A DNA stretch of 64,000 bases from NCBI GenBank assembly GCA_903907995.1, contig CAIVQH010000023.1, positions 124,001 to 188,000 on the forward strand. Direction: 5' to 3'. The position numbers and the translations under genes are program-made. Shown piece after piece: positions 45,096 through 54,063 of the stretch. The stretch's first letter is position 1, and every line of letters begins with the position of its first letter. The DNA comes from an uncultured Verrucomicrobiota bacterium (GTDB lineage Bacteria > Verrucomicrobiota > Verrucomicrobiia > Limisphaerales > UBA9464). The notes under the pieces were generated by a model, which had not been told where the DNA came from, did no database searches, and saw only the letters and a list, made by a program, of their open reading frames with translations.

Positions 45096-45959
45096 ATGAA
45101 CGCCGACTTTTCCGACGCCACCCTGGTGCTAGTGGGGCACGGTTCGACGCTAAACGCCGATTCGGCCGCCCCCCCCTACCAGCATGCCGACGAACTCCGT
45201 CGGCGCGGTCTCTTCGCCGACGTGTTGGAATGTTTCTGGAAGGAACAGCCCACTATCGCCGGGGTCCTGCGCGGGGCGTTCACCCGGCGTGTTTTCATCG
45301 TGCCGCTGTTCATCAGCGAAGGGTACTTCACCGAGCAGGTGATCCCGCGTGAACTCGGGCTGTGCCGTAACGGCGAGACCGGGTTCCCGCGCATCCAACA
45401 GCGGGGCCAGCAGACCCTGCACTACTGCGGCCCGGTCGGGACCCATTCCAGCATGACCGGGGTGATCCTAGCCCGTGCCCGTGAAGTGGTGGCGCAGCAT
45501 CCGCCAGCCAATGGGCCGGCACCACGCCCGGAAGATACCGCCCTCTTCATCGCCGGCCACGGCACGGGCAACAACGAAAACTCGCGGAAGGCCATCGAGA
45601 AGCAGGTCGAACTCATTGGGGCCCAAGGACAGTACGCCGAGACGCACGCCCTCTTCATGGAGGAGGACCCACGCATCGGCGACTGCTACACGCTGGCACA
45701 GCAGCGCGACCTCGTGGTCGTGCCCTTCTTCATCAGCGACGGCCTGCACAGCTTTGAGGACATTCCAGTGATGCTCGGTGAGTCCGAGGCCGAGGTGCAG
45801 GCGCGCTTCAAGGCGGGTCGTCCCACCTGGATCAATCCGACGGCCAAAAACGGCAAGCGTGTCTGGTACGCCCCGAGCATTGGCAACGAGCCGCATCTGG
45901 CCGATGTCATCTTGGAACGGGTGCGGGAAAGTGCGGCCAAAGAAGCGATTCCTGCATAA
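45096..45959 (+). CDS. CbiX/SirB-like sirohydrochlorin chelatase family protein
   Basis: A 287-residue protein of the CbiX superfamily that inserts Fe or Co into sirohydrochlorin. LVLVGHGSTLNADS is the first active-site block (His of VGHGS) and LFIAGHGTGNNENS is the second, in the duplicated two-domain form. VFIVPLFISEGYFTEQVIP and VVVPFFISDGLHSFEDIPV match the domain interface. Metal choice is not determined. The gene follows the kinase by 11 bases. With cobA-hemD it makes a siroheme or cobalamin link. Confidence 0.9.
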   Translation: MNADFSDATLVLVGHGSTLNADSAAPPYQHADELRRRGLFADVLECFWKEQPTIAGVLRGAFTRRVFIVPLFISEGYFTEQVIPRELGLCRNGETGFPRIQQRGQQTLHYCGPVGTHSSMTGVILARAREVVAQHPPANGPAPRPEDTALFIAGHGTGNNENSRKAIEKQVELIGAQGQYAETHALFMEEDPRIGDCYTLAQQRDLVVVPFFISDGLHSFEDIPVMLGESEAEVQARFKAGRPTWINPTAKNGKRVWYAPSIGNEPHLADVILERVRESAAKEAIPA

Positions 45960-46012
45960 AGGGTATGCCTTCGGCCTTCCCCTACCCTTCCCGCCCGGCG
46001 TAACTTTGGCGC

Positions 46013-46897
46013 GTGCACCTCGGCAAAATCACCCTCATCGGTGTCGGCCTGCTGGGCGGGTCCATCGGACTCGCCGTCCGGCAGCGCCGGCTGGCCGATC
46101 AGGTCATCGGTCTGGTCCGGCGTAGCAGCGCCATTGCCGAGTGTGAGGAGCTGGGGGTCGTGGACAAGGCGACCCGCAATCTCGGACCCGCCGTGAAGGA
46201 TGCCGACCTGATCATCCTGTGCTCGCCCATCAGCCAGATGCGCCCGCTGGTGCAGGAAATGTTGCCCTTTCTGAAGCAGGACGCGGTGATTACGGACGTC
46301 GGCAGCGTGAAGGGCGGCGTGGTCGCCGAGCTGGAGCCGCTGGCCGAATCGGTGGGCGCGCACTTTGTCGGCAGCCATCCGATGGCCGGTTCCGAAAAGG
46401 TCGGGGCCACGGCGGCCCGGGCCGACCTGTTTCAGGAGGCCACCTGCGTCGTCACGCCCACCGCTCGCACTTCCTCCACGGCGCTGGCGCTGGTGAACGG
46501 TTTCTGGCAGGCGTTGGGCGGCCAGCTGCTAACCCTCTCCCCTTCTCAGCATGATGATCTGGTGAGCCGTTCGAGCCATCTGCCGCACGTCGTGGCGGCC
46601 GAACTGGCCAACTACGTTCTCAGCCCAATCCATCCGCCCGAACAGGCCCGCCTCTGTGCCAACGGCTTCCGCGACACGACCCGCATCGCCAGCGGATCCC
46701 CGGAAATGTGGCGCGACATCGCCCTGGCCAACCGGCAGCACCTCAGCCGGGTGCTAGGGGTTTTTTTGGAGGACCTGGCCGAATTCCAGCGATCCCTGGA
46801 CGAGGGTGACACGGCGGCGATCGAGGAGTTTTTTACCCAAGCCAAACGGCGGCGTGACGCGTGGTGCCATCCGCGTGGTGCCGGTTCCCTGGAATGA
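46013..46897 (+). CDS. tyrA: Prephenate dehydrogenase
   Basis: A 294-residue NAD-dependent prephenate dehydrogenase for tyrosine synthesis. The Rossmann loop is ITLIGVGLLGGSIGLA; the ILCSPISQMRPL and ITDVGSVKGGV blocks and FVGSHPMAGSEKVGATAA (active-site His) are typical. LSPSQHDDLVSRSSHLPHVVAAELA gives the second His region, and ARDTTRIA-like FRDTTRIASGSPEMWRDI follows. GTG 46013 begins at the conserved start. It is the first gene of tyrA-aroA-cmk. Confidence 0.95.
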   Translation: MHLGKITLIGVGLLGGSIGLAVRQRRLADQVIGLVRRSSAIAECEELGVVDKATRNLGPAVKDADLIILCSPISQMRPLVQEMLPFLKQDAVITDVGSVKGGVVAELEPLAESVGAHFVGSHPMAGSEKVGATAARADLFQEATCVVTPTARTSSTALALVNGFWQALGGQLLTLSPSQHDDLVSRSSHLPHVVAAELANYVLSPIHPPEQARLCANGFRDTTRIASGSPEMWRDIALANRQHLSRVLGVFLEDLAEFQRSLDEGDTAAIEEFFTQAKRRRDAWCHPRGAGSLE

Positions 46898-46973
46898 TTC
46901 TGTATCCGTGACCGGCGGATGAAATGCTTCCGCCGCGGGGGTCTGTAAGCCATCTTCCGGGCGCCTCGCTGAC

Positions 46974-48470
46974 ATGCCGCTGCCTGACCTCATCGAAATT
47001 GTTCCGCTCGCCGGTCCCGTGACTGCTGAAATCACGGTGCCCGGCTCCAAGAGCATCACCAACCGTGCCCTCATCCTCGCCGCCCTGGCAGCTGGCGAGA
47101 CGACCTTGCGCGGCGCGCTCTGGAGCGAGGACACCGAGGTCATGGTCGCCTGCCTGCGCAAACTCGGCTTTGCCGTCGAAGTCACTCCCGAGGCTGACGA
47201 GCCGGCCAACCGCATCATGCGCGTGCGCGGAATGGGCGGGAAAATCCCCGCTGGCGGCACGTTGGATCAACCGCTGGAACTCTTCGTCGGCAACGCCGGT
47301 ACGGCTGCCCGCTTCCTGGCCGCGATGGTCTGCCTCGGCAACGGCGTTTATCGCCTGAGCGGCGTGCCCCGGATGCACGAACGCCCGCAGGCCGCCCTGT
47401 TCGCTGCCCTGCGTCAGCTGGGCTACCGGATTGATTCACCGAACGACAGGCTCCCGGCGCTCATCCATGGTGACGGTCGGCGACCGGGATCGGTGACGGT
47501 GGGCGTGGAGGAAAGTTCGCAGTTTGCGAGCGCACTGCTGCTTTCGGCCGAAATCGGCGGCTGGGAAGTGCAGACCAGCGGCGCCAACGACGACGAGCTG
47601 CCCTACGTGGAAATGACGCGGCAGTTGGTAAAAGTTTTCCCCAAGGGAGGTGGCAATTTCCAGATCGAGCCCGACGCATCGAGCGGAAGTTATTTCTGGG
47701 CTGCAGGCCTGATCTCAACCTTGACGCCGCATGCCCTCCACGGCCCCACCGGCAATTTGTCGGTGGCCCTTGGCATCGGATCATCGGTGACAGTCGTTAG
47801 CTGGCCGAATTCAGCGTGGCAGATTGACGCACAATTCCCCCATCATCTTTTCCTGCTGGCCAGCAGTCATTCAATGACGCCCCCAGAAATGGTCGCGGCG
47901 GTGAACGACGTGGCGGAGCGCTACGGGACTGGGTGGCGTGAACGCGTGAAACAGGAACAACAAGAATGGGAGGACAATTATCACGCCCAGAATGGGGTTA
48001 AGAGAATTTCCAGGGCGGAAGACCTCGGCGACAGCATTATGACCGCGATTGTGACTGCGTCCTTGGGAACCGAGCGCTTTCAGTTCACCGACCTCGGCCG
48101 CCTCCGGGTCCAGGAATGCGAGCGGGTGGTCGCGCTTCGCACCGAACTGACCAAGTGCGGGGCCAAAGTCGTTGAAACCGGCGACACGCTGGAGGTTTTC
48201 CCGTCCGATCTGCGCGGCGCGACGATCGACACCTACCATGATCACCGAATGGCCATGTGCTTTGCCACGCTGGGGTTGAAGGTGCCGGGCATGAAAATCC
48301 GCAACCCCTCGTGCGTGAAGAAGACGTTTCCCAATTTCTTTCAGAAACTGGCCGCCCCACCGCCGCACGGGCTGGGTGCGGAAATCTGGGCCTGTGATCC
48401 GGCGACCGAACAACGCACGCGCATTCTGACTGGACCCGGGACAAATCCTGACGACCTTTTCGCCGCGTGA
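46974..48470 (+). CDS. aroA: 3-phosphoshikimate 1-carboxyvinyltransferase (EPSP synthase) with atypical central segment
   Basis: A 498-residue EPSP synthase, longer than the usual 420-450. Standard motifs are VPGSKSITNRALILAAL, GNAGTAARFLAAM (PEP/glyphosate site), GVPRMHERP, ESSQFASALLLSAE, IEPDASSGSYFWAAG, LRVQECERVVALRTEL (RVKExDR-like), YHDHRMAMCFA and CVKKTFPNFFQKL. Between about residues 280 and 356 there is an insert-like segment (WQIDAQFPHHLF ... TPPEMVAAVNDVAERYGTGW ... ISRAEDLGDSIM) with visibly lower GC. Asp of GDSIMTAIV may replace the usual DMPD aspartate. The enzyme is probably functional. The stop overlaps the cmk GTG by four bases. Confidence 0.93.
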   Translation: MPLPDLIEIVPLAGPVTAEITVPGSKSITNRALILAALAAGETTLRGALWSEDTEVMVACLRKLGFAVEVTPEADEPANRIMRVRGMGGKIPAGGTLDQPLELFVGNAGTAARFLAAMVCLGNGVYRLSGVPRMHERPQAALFAALRQLGYRIDSPNDRLPALIHGDGRRPGSVTVGVEESSQFASALLLSAEIGGWEVQTSGANDDELPYVEMTRQLVKVFPKGGGNFQIEPDASSGSYFWAAGLISTLTPHALHGPTGNLSVALGIGSSVTVVSWPNSAWQIDAQFPHHLFLLASSHSMTPPEMVAAVNDVAERYGTGWRERVKQEQQEWEDNYHAQNGVKRISRAEDLGDSIMTAIVTASLGTERFQFTDLGRLRVQECERVVALRTELTKCGAKVVETGDTLEVFPSDLRGATIDTYHDHRMAMCFATLGLKVPGMKIRNPSCVKKTFPNFFQKLAAPPPHGLGAEIWACDPATEQRTRILTGPGTNPDDLFAA

Positions 48471-49201
48471 GCACGACCGACATTCCAACCCAGCCCAATT
48501 CTGCCACGCGCACCAACCATCCCCTGATGCTCCCGGTCGTCATCACGATGGACGGCCCCAGCGCCTCCGGCAAAGGCACGCTCGCCCGCCGGCTGGCCAA
48601 GGAACTCGGCTACACCTACGTGGATTCGGGCGCGATGTACCGCACGCTGGCGTGGTATTGCCTGCAAAAGCAGCTTCCCTTGCCCGTCAAGGCCGCCGAG
48701 CTGACGCCGGAGACCGAAAAGCCGGTCATCAGCCTGATGCGCCGCTGGAAGGCGGAGCTGAAGATCGTGGAAGGGGCGATCTGGCTCCAGGTGGACGGCT
48801 ATTTCCCGAAGGCGGAAATCCGTTCGGACGTGGTCGAGAAGGCCGTCCCGATCATCGCGCAGATTGGGAAGGTGCGGGACTGGATGGTCGCCCGCCAACG
48901 GGACTGCGTGAAGTTCGGCCCACTGGTGATGGAAGGACGGGATATCGGCACCGAAGTGTTCCCGCTGGCCACCCTCAAATTCTTCCTCGATGCCAATCCT
49001 GCGGCCCGGGCGAAGCGGATGCAGGGCCGGGGCAACACCGCCTGCACCGAGCGCGACAAACTCGACATGAACCGCCGGCAGGGCGCGCTCATTCCCGCCC
49101 TCGACGCCATCCGGGTGGACAATACCGGCCAGACGGTGGATGAAACGTTCGCGCTGTTGATGGAGCACGTGCGCGCCCGGATGAAACCCGGCCAGCCCTG
49201 A
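48467..49201 (+). CDS. cmk: Cytidylate kinase
   Basis: A 244-residue (d)CMP kinase. PVVITMDGPSASGKGTLARRLAKELGYTYVDSGAMYRTLAW covers the P-loop and the CMP-binding Asp/Tyr region. Later, VMEGRDIGTEVFPLATLKFFLDANPAARAKRM is the diagnostic block and DMNRRQGAL the lid. About 20 N-terminal residues are non-conserved. The GTG start overlaps aroA (GTGA). The tyrA-aroA-cmk order is the classical one. The gene that commonly follows cmk (rpsA) is not here. Confidence 0.95.
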   Translation: MSTTDIPTQPNSATRTNHPLMLPVVITMDGPSASGKGTLARRLAKELGYTYVDSGAMYRTLAWYCLQKQLPLPVKAAELTPETEKPVISLMRRWKAELKIVEGAIWLQVDGYFPKAEIRSDVVEKAVPIIAQIGKVRDWMVARQRDCVKFGPLVMEGRDIGTEVFPLATLKFFLDANPAARAKRMQGRGNTACTERDKLDMNRRQGALIPALDAIRVDNTGQTVDETFALLMEHVRARMKPGQP

Positions 49202-49239
49202 TAGGTCTGCCTCTGCGGCCAATTCTCCATGATGCCACG

Positions 49240-50946
49240 ATGAACCTCACCCGAAGATTCCTGACCGGCCTGTTCGCCCTGCTGGGACTTGCCATTGCCG
49301 CCTCACCAGCGCTTGCCGGGGGTGAGGAGGTCGTCGTCGTTTACACGAAACAGCTGCCGGAATCGAAGGCAGTGGCGGAATATTACGCCGAAAAGCGTGG
49401 CGTCCCGACCAATCAGATTGTGGGGCTGGATGTGCCTTCCGGCGACACCGTTTCACGCCAGGATTATGTCCACCTGATCCAGGATCCGCTGCTCAAGGAG
49501 CTGGCCGCTCGTGGCCTGGTGACGTTCCGGAGCGATCTGGTTCCGGCCCGGGCGGATCATCCCGGGCGGATCAAATACCAGGCCACCGAAGCGAAGATCC
49601 GCTATCTGGCGCTCTGCTTTGGCCTGCCGTACCGGATTGCCCACGATCCCAACTATGTGCCCAAGCGGGATGACAATGCGCCGGACAACCTGGCTCCCCA
49701 GCTCTACCGCGACGAGGCCTCCGTGGACAGCGAACTGATGCTGCTGCCCGTCACCGGTCAGGTGCCCATTTTCGGCGCGCTGCGGAACGGGCTCTACGGC
49801 TCCACCAACAGCCTGCAAATGAACCCGACCAATGGCGTGCTGCTCGTGAGCCGCCTGGATGGGCCGTCCGTGGACATTGCCAAGGGCCTGGTGGACAAGG
49901 CGCTCCTGGCCGAACGCGACGGCCTGAACGGAAAGGCCTACTTCGACCTGCGCGGCATCACCAGTGGCGACTACGCCACGGGTGACACCTGGATCACCAA
50001 CGCCTCGATCATCGCGCAGCGGCTGGGATTCGAGACCCTGATCGACAACCGCCCCGAGACCATCGGTCCCGGCTTTCCCCTGGCCCAGGCCGCCCTCTAT
50101 GCGGGCTGGTACAACGACACGGCGAACGGGCCGTTCGCACTGCCCTCCGTGGAATTCATGCCGGGGGCAATCGCCTATCATCTGCATTCGTACAGCGCCC
50201 AGTTCATCCGCGATCCGGTCCACAACTGGGTTGGCCCCCTGTTGTCCAAGGGGGCCACGGTGACGATGGGCTGCGTGGATGAACCCTATCTGGACCTCAC
50301 CCCCAACATCGGGATCTTCCTGGAACGGCTCGCGGTGCATGGCTTCACCGTGGGCGAAGCCGGCCTGGCCTGTCAGGCCTACCTGTCGTGGCAGAACGTG
50401 GTGATCGGCGACCCGCTATACCGCCCGTTTTTAAAGCAGGTGCTGGTCCTGGCCAAGGAGCTGGAGGCGGCGAAAAGTCCGCTGCTGGCCTGGCCGCTCA
50501 TCCGCAAGGTCAACGTGTACACGCTCACCGGGCGTGACCCGGAAGTCCTCCGCCAGTACCTCATCGAACAGCCGCTCGCGACCAATAGCGCGGTGCTGTC
50601 GGAGAAGATCGCGCGCATGTTTGCGGACAAGAACCGCAACCGGCAGGCCGCCGAATGGGCCCAGCGTGCCCTGCAGCTGCCCGATGGTTCCCCCCAGCAG
50701 CGGGCACGCCTCTGGCGTGATCTGGCGGAATGGCAGCGTCCGCTCAAACTGAAGGACGCCTTGGCCAGCCTGGACTCCTTCGCCAAGGAGTTTCCGCATC
50801 ATCCGGAGATGCTCGACGTGCGCCGTCGGCAGCTCGACTTCGCCCTCCTGCTGAGCAATTCGGACGAAGTGACGCGGCTCAAGGCGGAAATCCAGCTGCT
50901 GACCCCGCCGCCGGCCACGAACGCCCCGCCGGCGGTGAAGCCCTGA
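49240..50946 (+). CDS. TIGR03790 family secreted protein
   Basis: A 568-residue exported protein. A signal peptide (MNLTRRFLTGLFALLGLAIAASPALA) precedes VVVVYTKQLPESKAVAEYYAEKRGVPTNQIVGLDVPSGDTVSRQDY, which matches the TIGR03790 family of PVC and delta-proteobacterial genomes. ALCFGLPYRI, SVDSELMLLP and GKAYFDLRGI...GDTWI are typical. A gene of this family in a related proteobacterium would give no function either; the role is unknown. The last 160 residues look like TPR-type helices (ADKNRNRQAAEWAQRALQLPDGSPQQRARLW). It follows cmk by 38 bases. Confidence 0.87.
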   Translation: MNLTRRFLTGLFALLGLAIAASPALAGGEEVVVVYTKQLPESKAVAEYYAEKRGVPTNQIVGLDVPSGDTVSRQDYVHLIQDPLLKELAARGLVTFRSDLVPARADHPGRIKYQATEAKIRYLALCFGLPYRIAHDPNYVPKRDDNAPDNLAPQLYRDEASVDSELMLLPVTGQVPIFGALRNGLYGSTNSLQMNPTNGVLLVSRLDGPSVDIAKGLVDKALLAERDGLNGKAYFDLRGITSGDYATGDTWITNASIIAQRLGFETLIDNRPETIGPGFPLAQAALYAGWYNDTANGPFALPSVEFMPGAIAYHLHSYSAQFIRDPVHNWVGPLLSKGATVTMGCVDEPYLDLTPNIGIFLERLAVHGFTVGEAGLACQAYLSWQNVVIGDPLYRPFLKQVLVLAKELEAAKSPLLAWPLIRKVNVYTLTGRDPEVLRQYLIEQPLATNSAVLSEKIARMFADKNRNRQAAEWAQRALQLPDGSPQQRARLWRDLAEWQRPLKLKDALASLDSFAKEFPHHPEMLDVRRRQLDFALLLSNSDEVTRLKAEIQLLTPPPATNAPPAVKP

Positions 50947-50951
50947 TCAGC

Positions 50952-52976
50952 TCAGGGAGCCGGCAGAGCGTCCAACCAGGCGAGGATTTCCTTGTCCGAG
51001 GGCGAGTCATTCTGGACCCGCAACCGTTCCGGATGGCCGGTCGCCTGATAGGCCTCCCTGATCCAACTGGCCTCAAAAACTCCTCCGGTATGGTGGACCC
51101 ACAGGGGACGCGGGGCGGCGAGCGCGGCGATGGCAGCCGGTCCGCCCAGCAGCCGGGCGCCCGGAAAAAACCGTTCCGGATCCAGCCAGGCGGCATCGTT
51201 CGCCGCATCAAACGCGTTGGCATCGGCAATAAGCGCGTCCGGCGCGACGGCGGCGAGCAACGCCCAGAGACCGGCGTCCCCGTCGGCCACGATAGCCACA
51301 CGTTGGGCGCGTAACACCGATTTGGCATACATGTTGGCCGTACACAGATCCTGCACGCGTTGCTGGATCACCGTGCGATTGTAGGTGGCGAAGGAGTTCG
51401 TGAATGGCGAGCGCCTCGCCACCGCTTCCTCCCGCGCCTTGCCCGTCTGATACAGGTCCAGCCCCAGCACGGCATAGCCCTTGGCCAGCAGCATCGCCGC
51501 CAGTCGTTCCCGGGCACCGCCCGGTCCCACGGCGGCCCGGCCCTGCGGATGGGCGATGATGACCAGCAGCTTCGGGGGATGCTCGTCGTCCAGGACCAGC
51601 AGCTGCTTCTCGATGCGATCGCCCTTGCCGGGGCGTCCCACCGCCCATTCCGACACCACTCCGCCGGGCTTCAAAATCGAGAAATCGATCTGCAACTGAT
51701 ACTGCCAATACTGCCGGGTCATCTGATCGAACTGCGCGAACGCCTTGGCGTCCTTGGGTTCCAAGGCGAGCAGCCTTTCTTTTCGGGCGCTGATCCAGGC
51801 CGCAATAAAGTCCGCCTCGCTGAGCGCGTCGGCGGGATATTTGCCCTCGGGGAAAACCCGCAGCGCCGCATCCGGCTCACGGGTGTAGGGCTGTTCGGAA
51901 ATTTTGCCGTTGGCCGCCTGCAATTGCAGCCCGCGAGCGAACCAGGCATAGGCCGTTTCCCGCGCCGCCTGATTGTACTGCTCCCCACCATCCAGGCTTA
52001 CGGCCCGGAATTTGTCCTCGGCACCCAGCAGCCGGTAAACGCCCGCCACAGCTGCCCCTTCGGCATCCAGAGTGGCCTTGGCTCCAGCCTGGGTGCCTCC
52101 CATCAGCAGCAGCGGGCGGGGCGCCAGGGCGGCGGCAAAATCCAAATTCGAAAACTCCACCCGCAGGCCGGGTGCATTTTCGCACCCGCAGACTCCTTGG
52201 GCCGCAGGTGCTCCGGGACCCGCCAGCACGACCACCTGGACCCATTGGTCCAGCGCCGCCAGCAGCAGGGCATGCGTGGCACCCGCTGATTCCCCGGTGC
52301 AGCCGATCTTCGTGCGATCCACATCCGGCAGCGCCTGGAGAAAATCCGCCGCGCGGATCGAAGCCCACAGCTGAACCCCGGTCAGCGAGAGCCCCCAGAG
52401 CTGATTGGTCGGGTCGCTGAACAACGCCGCGTGGTTGTCGTAATTCTTTGGCCGGACCAGCGAGCCATCGGCGTTGCGCGGGGAAAACTGCGCCGAATCA
52501 TCATAGCCCAGCAGGTCGCAGTTGAGGGCCACGATGCCCATGCGCGCGAACTGGACGCACCGGGCCACCGCCGCCTCCTGAAAGCGTCCGGCCTCAGCGT
52601 GCCCATGCAGGTTCAGCACGGCGGGAAAAGGTCCGTTCCCCTTCCCCAACGGACGGTAAAGATTGCCCGCGACGTAGAGGCCGGGAAACGGCTGGAAGTG
52701 GACCTTTTCCACACTGTAGCCAGCGCGCTCCATCCGGCCAAACACCTGCGCCTTGAGCGGGGTCAGGTCAGGAATTGGATACAGTCCGCAGCCATATTGG
52801 ATCTGGCTCCGGATGAGTTGGACCTGCGCCGGCCAGTCCGCCGCATTGGTGACTGCGACCAGCGCGCGCGCCGTGCCCGGATCGCGCACCGAGCGCCCCC
52901 GCAGGTCCACGTCCGGGATGTCAGCACTGAGGCGAAAGGCCAGCAAAAACAACGGAAGCAGACGACGCATGGGCAC
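50952..52976 (-). CDS. Secreted alpha/beta hydrolase, acetyl-xylan-esterase-like, duplicated fold
   Basis: A 674-residue exported protein with a short signal (MPMRRLLPLFLLAFRLSA). The N-terminal half is a complete alpha/beta hydrolase: PFPAVLNLHGHAEAG (oxyanion), GCTGESAGATHALL (nucleophile Ser in GESAG), then RPLLLMGG. A second hydrolase-like half follows (PPKLLVIIAHPQGRAAVG, YAVLGLDLYQTG, RVAIVADGDAG, RPLWVHHTGGVFE), in which no Ser elbow with GxSxG is seen, so it may be degenerate. Ester substrates such as acetylated polysaccharide are plausible. It is convergent with the TIGR03790 gene. Confidence 0.82.
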   Translation of the reverse strand: MPMRRLLPLFLLAFRLSADIPDVDLRGRSVRDPGTARALVAVTNAADWPAQVQLIRSQIQYGCGLYPIPDLTPLKAQVFGRMERAGYSVEKVHFQPFPGLYVAGNLYRPLGKGNGPFPAVLNLHGHAEAGRFQEAAVARCVQFARMGIVALNCDLLGYDDSAQFSPRNADGSLVRPKNYDNHAALFSDPTNQLWGLSLTGVQLWASIRAADFLQALPDVDRTKIGCTGESAGATHALLLAALDQWVQVVVLAGPGAPAAQGVCGCENAPGLRVEFSNLDFAAALAPRPLLLMGGTQAGAKATLDAEGAAVAGVYRLLGAEDKFRAVSLDGGEQYNQAARETAYAWFARGLQLQAANGKISEQPYTREPDAALRVFPEGKYPADALSEADFIAAWISARKERLLALEPKDAKAFAQFDQMTRQYWQYQLQIDFSILKPGGVVSEWAVGRPGKGDRIEKQLLVLDDEHPPKLLVIIAHPQGRAAVGPGGARERLAAMLLAKGYAVLGLDLYQTGKAREEAVARRSPFTNSFATYNRTVIQQRVQDLCTANMYAKSVLRAQRVAIVADGDAGLWALLAAVAPDALIADANAFDAANDAAWLDPERFFPGARLLGGPAAIAALAAPRPLWVHHTGGVFEASWIREAYQATGHPERLRVQNDSPSDKEILAWLDALPAP

Positions 52977-53020
52977 ACCCTAGTCCACCGGTCCCAATGA
53001 GGAAAGCGGGTCTCAGCAAC

Positions 53021-53104
53021 ATCCTGCTCCTGCTCCTGCTCTTGATCTAAACTGTAATTTTTAGCCGTAATTTCCAAGATTAGGAGCAAGAGCAAGAGCA
53101 GGAT
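53021..53104. repeat. Long inverted repeat (CCTGCTC-word family, copy 2)
   Basis: The 27-base arms at 53021-53047 and 53078-53104 match as complements at 23 of 27 positions and enclose a 30-base AT-rich spacer. The left arm is a run of CCTGCTCCTGCTCCTGCTC. It shares TCCTGCTCnTGCTC with the element at 6812-6916. It lies in the gap of about 150 bases between two minus-strand genes. Confidence 0.8.
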
Positions 53105-53127
53105 TGGGTCTGGCCCAAATTCCCGCC

Positions 53128-53946
53128 TCAGTCTCCCTTTTCGTCGCGCTGGTACACCCGCACCCAATCCACGGTAAATTCCTGCGGGAATTTCGTCGTC
53201 GCATCCGGATTGCCGGGCCAGCCACCGCCCACGGCCAGGTTGAGAAGCAGATGGAAACGCTGGTCAAATGGCCTGGGCATCGCGCCGGCCTTCGACGGCC
53301 AGTTCGTCTGGGTCTGGTAATTCTGGCCGTCCACATACCAGCGGATCACTCCCGGTTCCCAGTCGGTACGGAAGACGTGGAAGCCGTCGGAAAACTTGCC
53401 ATGTGGCAGCGCGAAATTGGTCCCACGATAGCGGTGATGCCCATCCGGCCCGCTGTAATGCAGCGTGCCATGCACCTGCTCGGGCAGATGCCCCACCAGT
53501 TCCCCCAGGTCGATCTCACCGCTGTGGGGCCAGCCGCCATAGCGGGACTCCGTGGGCAGCATCCAGAAGGCGGGCCAGATGCCCCGGCCTTCCGGCAGGC
53601 GCGCCCGCATTTCGAAGCGGCCATAGCGCCAGTCGCCTTTTCCCAGGGTGCGGATGCGTGAGGACGTATACTCCCGCGTGCCTTCCGGCCCCGTGTGAAC
53701 CTCACGCCGGGCAGTAATGGTGAGGAACCCGTTCCCCACCATGACATTGTTCGTCACGTAGTATTGCAGCTCATTGTTGCCGCCGCCTTCCGCGTTGACC
53801 TCGAAGCTCCATTTGTCCGGATCCAGCGCCTTGCCGTTGAACTCGTCGCTCCATACCAGTTTCCAGCCGGCGAGATCCGCGGACGCGGCGTGGGCGGCAA
53901 ACAGGCCGGCGGCGATCAGTCCCGGCAGACAGTGGAGCGGCTTCAT
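53128..53946 (-). CDS. Secreted glycoside hydrolase family 16 protein
   Basis: A 272-residue GH16 enzyme with a signal peptide (MKPLHCLPGLIAAGLFAAHAASA). WKLVWSDEFNGKALDPDKWSFEVN is the family start. The catalytic motif is in HSGEIDLGELVG, ExDxxE, with nucleophile and acid/base Glu. IWPAFWMLP and NLAVGGGWPGN are also typical. The EIDLGE form and overall length fit beta-1,3- or mixed-linkage glucanases (laminarinase-type); exact specificity is inferred. It adds to the run of secreted polysaccharide enzymes here. Confidence 0.93.
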   Translation of the reverse strand: MKPLHCLPGLIAAGLFAAHAASADLAGWKLVWSDEFNGKALDPDKWSFEVNAEGGGNNELQYYVTNNVMVGNGFLTITARREVHTGPEGTREYTSSRIRTLGKGDWRYGRFEMRARLPEGRGIWPAFWMLPTESRYGGWPHSGEIDLGELVGHLPEQVHGTLHYSGPDGHHRYRGTNFALPHGKFSDGFHVFRTDWEPGVIRWYVDGQNYQTQTNWPSKAGAMPRPFDQRFHLLLNLAVGGGWPGNPDATTKFPQEFTVDWVRVYQRDEKGD

Positions 53947-54063
53947 GCGAAAGTGTGGGCAGACGCCCCGGTGGACGGCAAGGCACCAGCCATCATCAAC
54001 GCATGAACCTCTGCAGGTCATGATGGAATTTCACCACCCGCCATGGCAGGATCGTCCCTGCCT

